Source of the DNA: Pseudomonadota bacterium
GTDB taxonomy: Bacteria > Pseudomonadota > Alphaproteobacteria > SMXQ01
Assembly (NCBI GenBank): GCA_022562375.1
Contig: JADFPK010000083.1
Location: 1 to 7,439, forward strand
Length of the DNA: 7,439 nt
Direction: 5' to 3'
Shown here: positions 6,462-7,439 of the stretch, piece after piece
How positions within the stretch are numbered: position 1 is the first letter of the stretch
Layout of the letters: each line of letters begins with the position of its first letter
The notes under the pieces: generated by a model
The model's database searches: none
The model's input: the letters and a program-made list of their open reading frames with translations, nothing else
Told to the model about the DNA's origin: nothing
Position numbers and translations under genes: made by a program

Positions 6462-7022
6462 GTGCCATCGGAGACGACAGGCGCGACCGGGCTTGCCGGG
6501 CGCTACGCCACCGCCTTGTTCGAATTGGCGGAGGAGGGCAAGCAGTTGGACGCGGTCGCCAAGGACCTTGCGGGCCTGCGCGCGATGATGGATAGCAGCA
6601 GCGATCTCAGGCGCGCGATGCTCTCCCCGGTGGTCTCGCGCGAGGACCACGCCAAGGCGATGACGGTGCTGGCCTCCAAGGCGGGCATGGGCGAGTTGAC
6701 CGGCAACTTCCTGGGCTTCGTCGCCATGAACCGCCGCCTGTTGGCGCTCGGGCACATGATCGGCGCCTATCTTTCGCTGCTGGCGCAAAGCCGGGGCGAG
6801 ATGACGGCGCAGGTGACTTCGGCCGCCGAGCTTAGCGACGAACATCTCGACGAGATCGCCGACGCCGTCAAACAGGCGTTCGACAGCAAGGTCGCGATCG
6901 AAGCCCGGGTGGACGCCTCGCTTCTCGGCGGCCTGATCGTCAAGGTCGGATCGAAGATGTTCGACTCCTCGCTCCGTACCAAGTTGGCGAAATTGCAGCT
7001 TGCCATGAAGGGGGTTGGTTGA
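6462..7022 (+). CDS. atpH: ATP synthase F1 subunit delta
   Basis: 186 aa, the usual length. Delta (OSCP homologue) joins the top of the F1 alpha3-beta3 head to the peripheral stalk of the F0 sector at the membrane. The N-terminal helical domain starts [20 protein letters not shown] (within residues 10-29). The conserved C-terminal region [22 protein letters not shown] lies near residue 150 onward, with GG and D-S as typical family positions. The GTG at 6462 is chosen because the protein then starts at the usual place for alphaproteobacterial delta subunits ([14 protein letters not shown]), with GGGAG at 6448-6452 as ribosome binding site. A TTG at 6408 would add 18 unconserved residues. The stop overlaps the atpA start by one base (TGATG). 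As first gene of an F1-only operon, it fits the alphaproteobacterial pattern in which F0 genes lie elsewhere. Confidence 0.95.
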   Translation: MPSETTGATGLAGRYATALFELAEEGKQLDAVAKDLAGLRAMMDSSSDLRRAMLSPVVSREDHAKAMTVLASKAGMGELTGNFLGFVAMNRRLLALGHMIGAYLSLLAQSRGEMTAQVTSAAELSDEHLDEIADAVKQAFDSKVAIEARVDASLLGGLIVKVGSKMFDSSLRTKLAKLQLAMKGVG

Positions 7023-7439
7023 TGGATATCCGGCCGGCGGAGATTTCCGCCATTCTCAAACAACAGATCGCCGATTTCGGCACCGAGGCCGAGGTCGCCG
7101 AGGTCGGCGAGGTGCTTTCGGTCGGCGACGGCATCGCCCGGGTTTATGGCCTCGACTCGGTCCAGGCCGGCGAGATGGTCGAGTTCCCCGGCGGCATCAA
7201 GGGCATGACGCTCAACCTCGAGACCGACAATGTCGGCGTCGTCATCTTCGGCGACGACCGCACCATCAAGGAAGGCGACACGGTCAAGCGCACCGGCGCC
7301 ATCGTCGACGTGCCCATCGGCAAGGCGCTGCTGGGGAGGGTGGTCGATGCGCTCGGCAATCCGATCGATGACAAGGGGCCGATCGAGGCGGACGAACGCC
7401 GCCGCATCGAGGTCAAGGCACCGGGCATCATCTCCCGCC
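7022..7439 (+). CDS. atpA: ATP synthase F1 subunit alpha (5' part, runs off the window)
   Basis: About 139 codons of roughly 510 are present. Alpha forms the non-catalytic nucleotide-binding subunit of the F1 head. The N-terminal helix [16 protein letters not shown] is followed by the beta-barrel domain with [17 protein letters not shown] and [18 protein letters not shown], then the start of the nucleotide-binding domain with [17 protein letters not shown] (about 105-121). The Walker A motif lies beyond the right edge. The start ATG shares its A with the atpH stop, and GAAGGGGG at 7007-7014 provides a ribosome binding site, so the two are co-translated. There is no frameshift or stop in the visible part. 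Confidence 0.95.
   Translation, partial: MDIRPAEISAILKQQIADFGTEAEVAEVGEVLSVGDGIARVYGLDSVQAGEMVEFPGGIKGMTLNLETDNVGVVIFGDDRTIKEGDTVKRTGAIVDVPIGKALLGRVVDALGNPIDDKGPIEADERRRIEVKAPGIISR

Noticed and set aside
1..7439. CRISPR array, tRNA or rRNA genes, insertion sequences
   Set aside because: No regularly spaced repeats, cloverleaf-like sequence, rRNA motifs, transposase or terminal inverted repeats were seen; XerC here is the housekeeping recombinase, not evidence of an integrative element.

Overview
The window looks like chromosomal core sequence from a GC-rich alphaproteobacterium, probably Rhodospirillales-like. The lineage is inferred from three things: an ATP synthase operon that starts with the delta gene (atpH-atpA, with no F0 genes in front), priA in the same neighbourhood, and protein sequences that read like alphaproteobacterial XerC, PriA, AtpH and AtpA. 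No species can be named.

Layout, left to right. Bases 1-155 hold no confident gene, but a good sigma70-like promoter (121-149) sits just before a toxin-antitoxin pair: a RelE/ParE-type toxin (156-413) and an antitoxin with a C-terminal XRE helix-turn-helix (410-799), joined by a 4-base ATGA overlap. Converging on this pair from the right is a minus-strand chain: a small ORF of unknown function (2496-2630), a DUF484 protein (1774-2499) and the tyrosine recombinase xerC (815-1777). Both of its junctions are ATGA overlaps, so translation is probably coupled. The chain and priA (2706-4988, plus strand) start back to back around a 25-base tandem repeat (2644-2693) whose units are imperfect palindromes. 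priA encodes a full-length replication-restart helicase with its helicase motifs and all eight zinc-binding cysteines.

After priA comes a minus-strand gene of unknown function (5021-6157, 378 aa). It has a clear ribosome binding site and visibly lower GC than its neighbours, and it lies between priA and the ATP synthase operon. A gap of about 300 bases with several GC-rich stem-loops precedes atpH (6462-7022). atpA overlaps atpH by one base and runs off the right edge (7022-7439).

The core genes serve chromosome maintenance (XerC dimer resolution, PriA fork restart) and energy conversion (F1 sector). The toxin-antitoxin pair and the 378-aa gene look like accessory insertions into this core. 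Nothing here proves a new system. The points most worth checking are the unknown 378-aa protein, the tandem palindromic repeat in the divergent intergenic region, and the possibly leaderless toxin mRNA.
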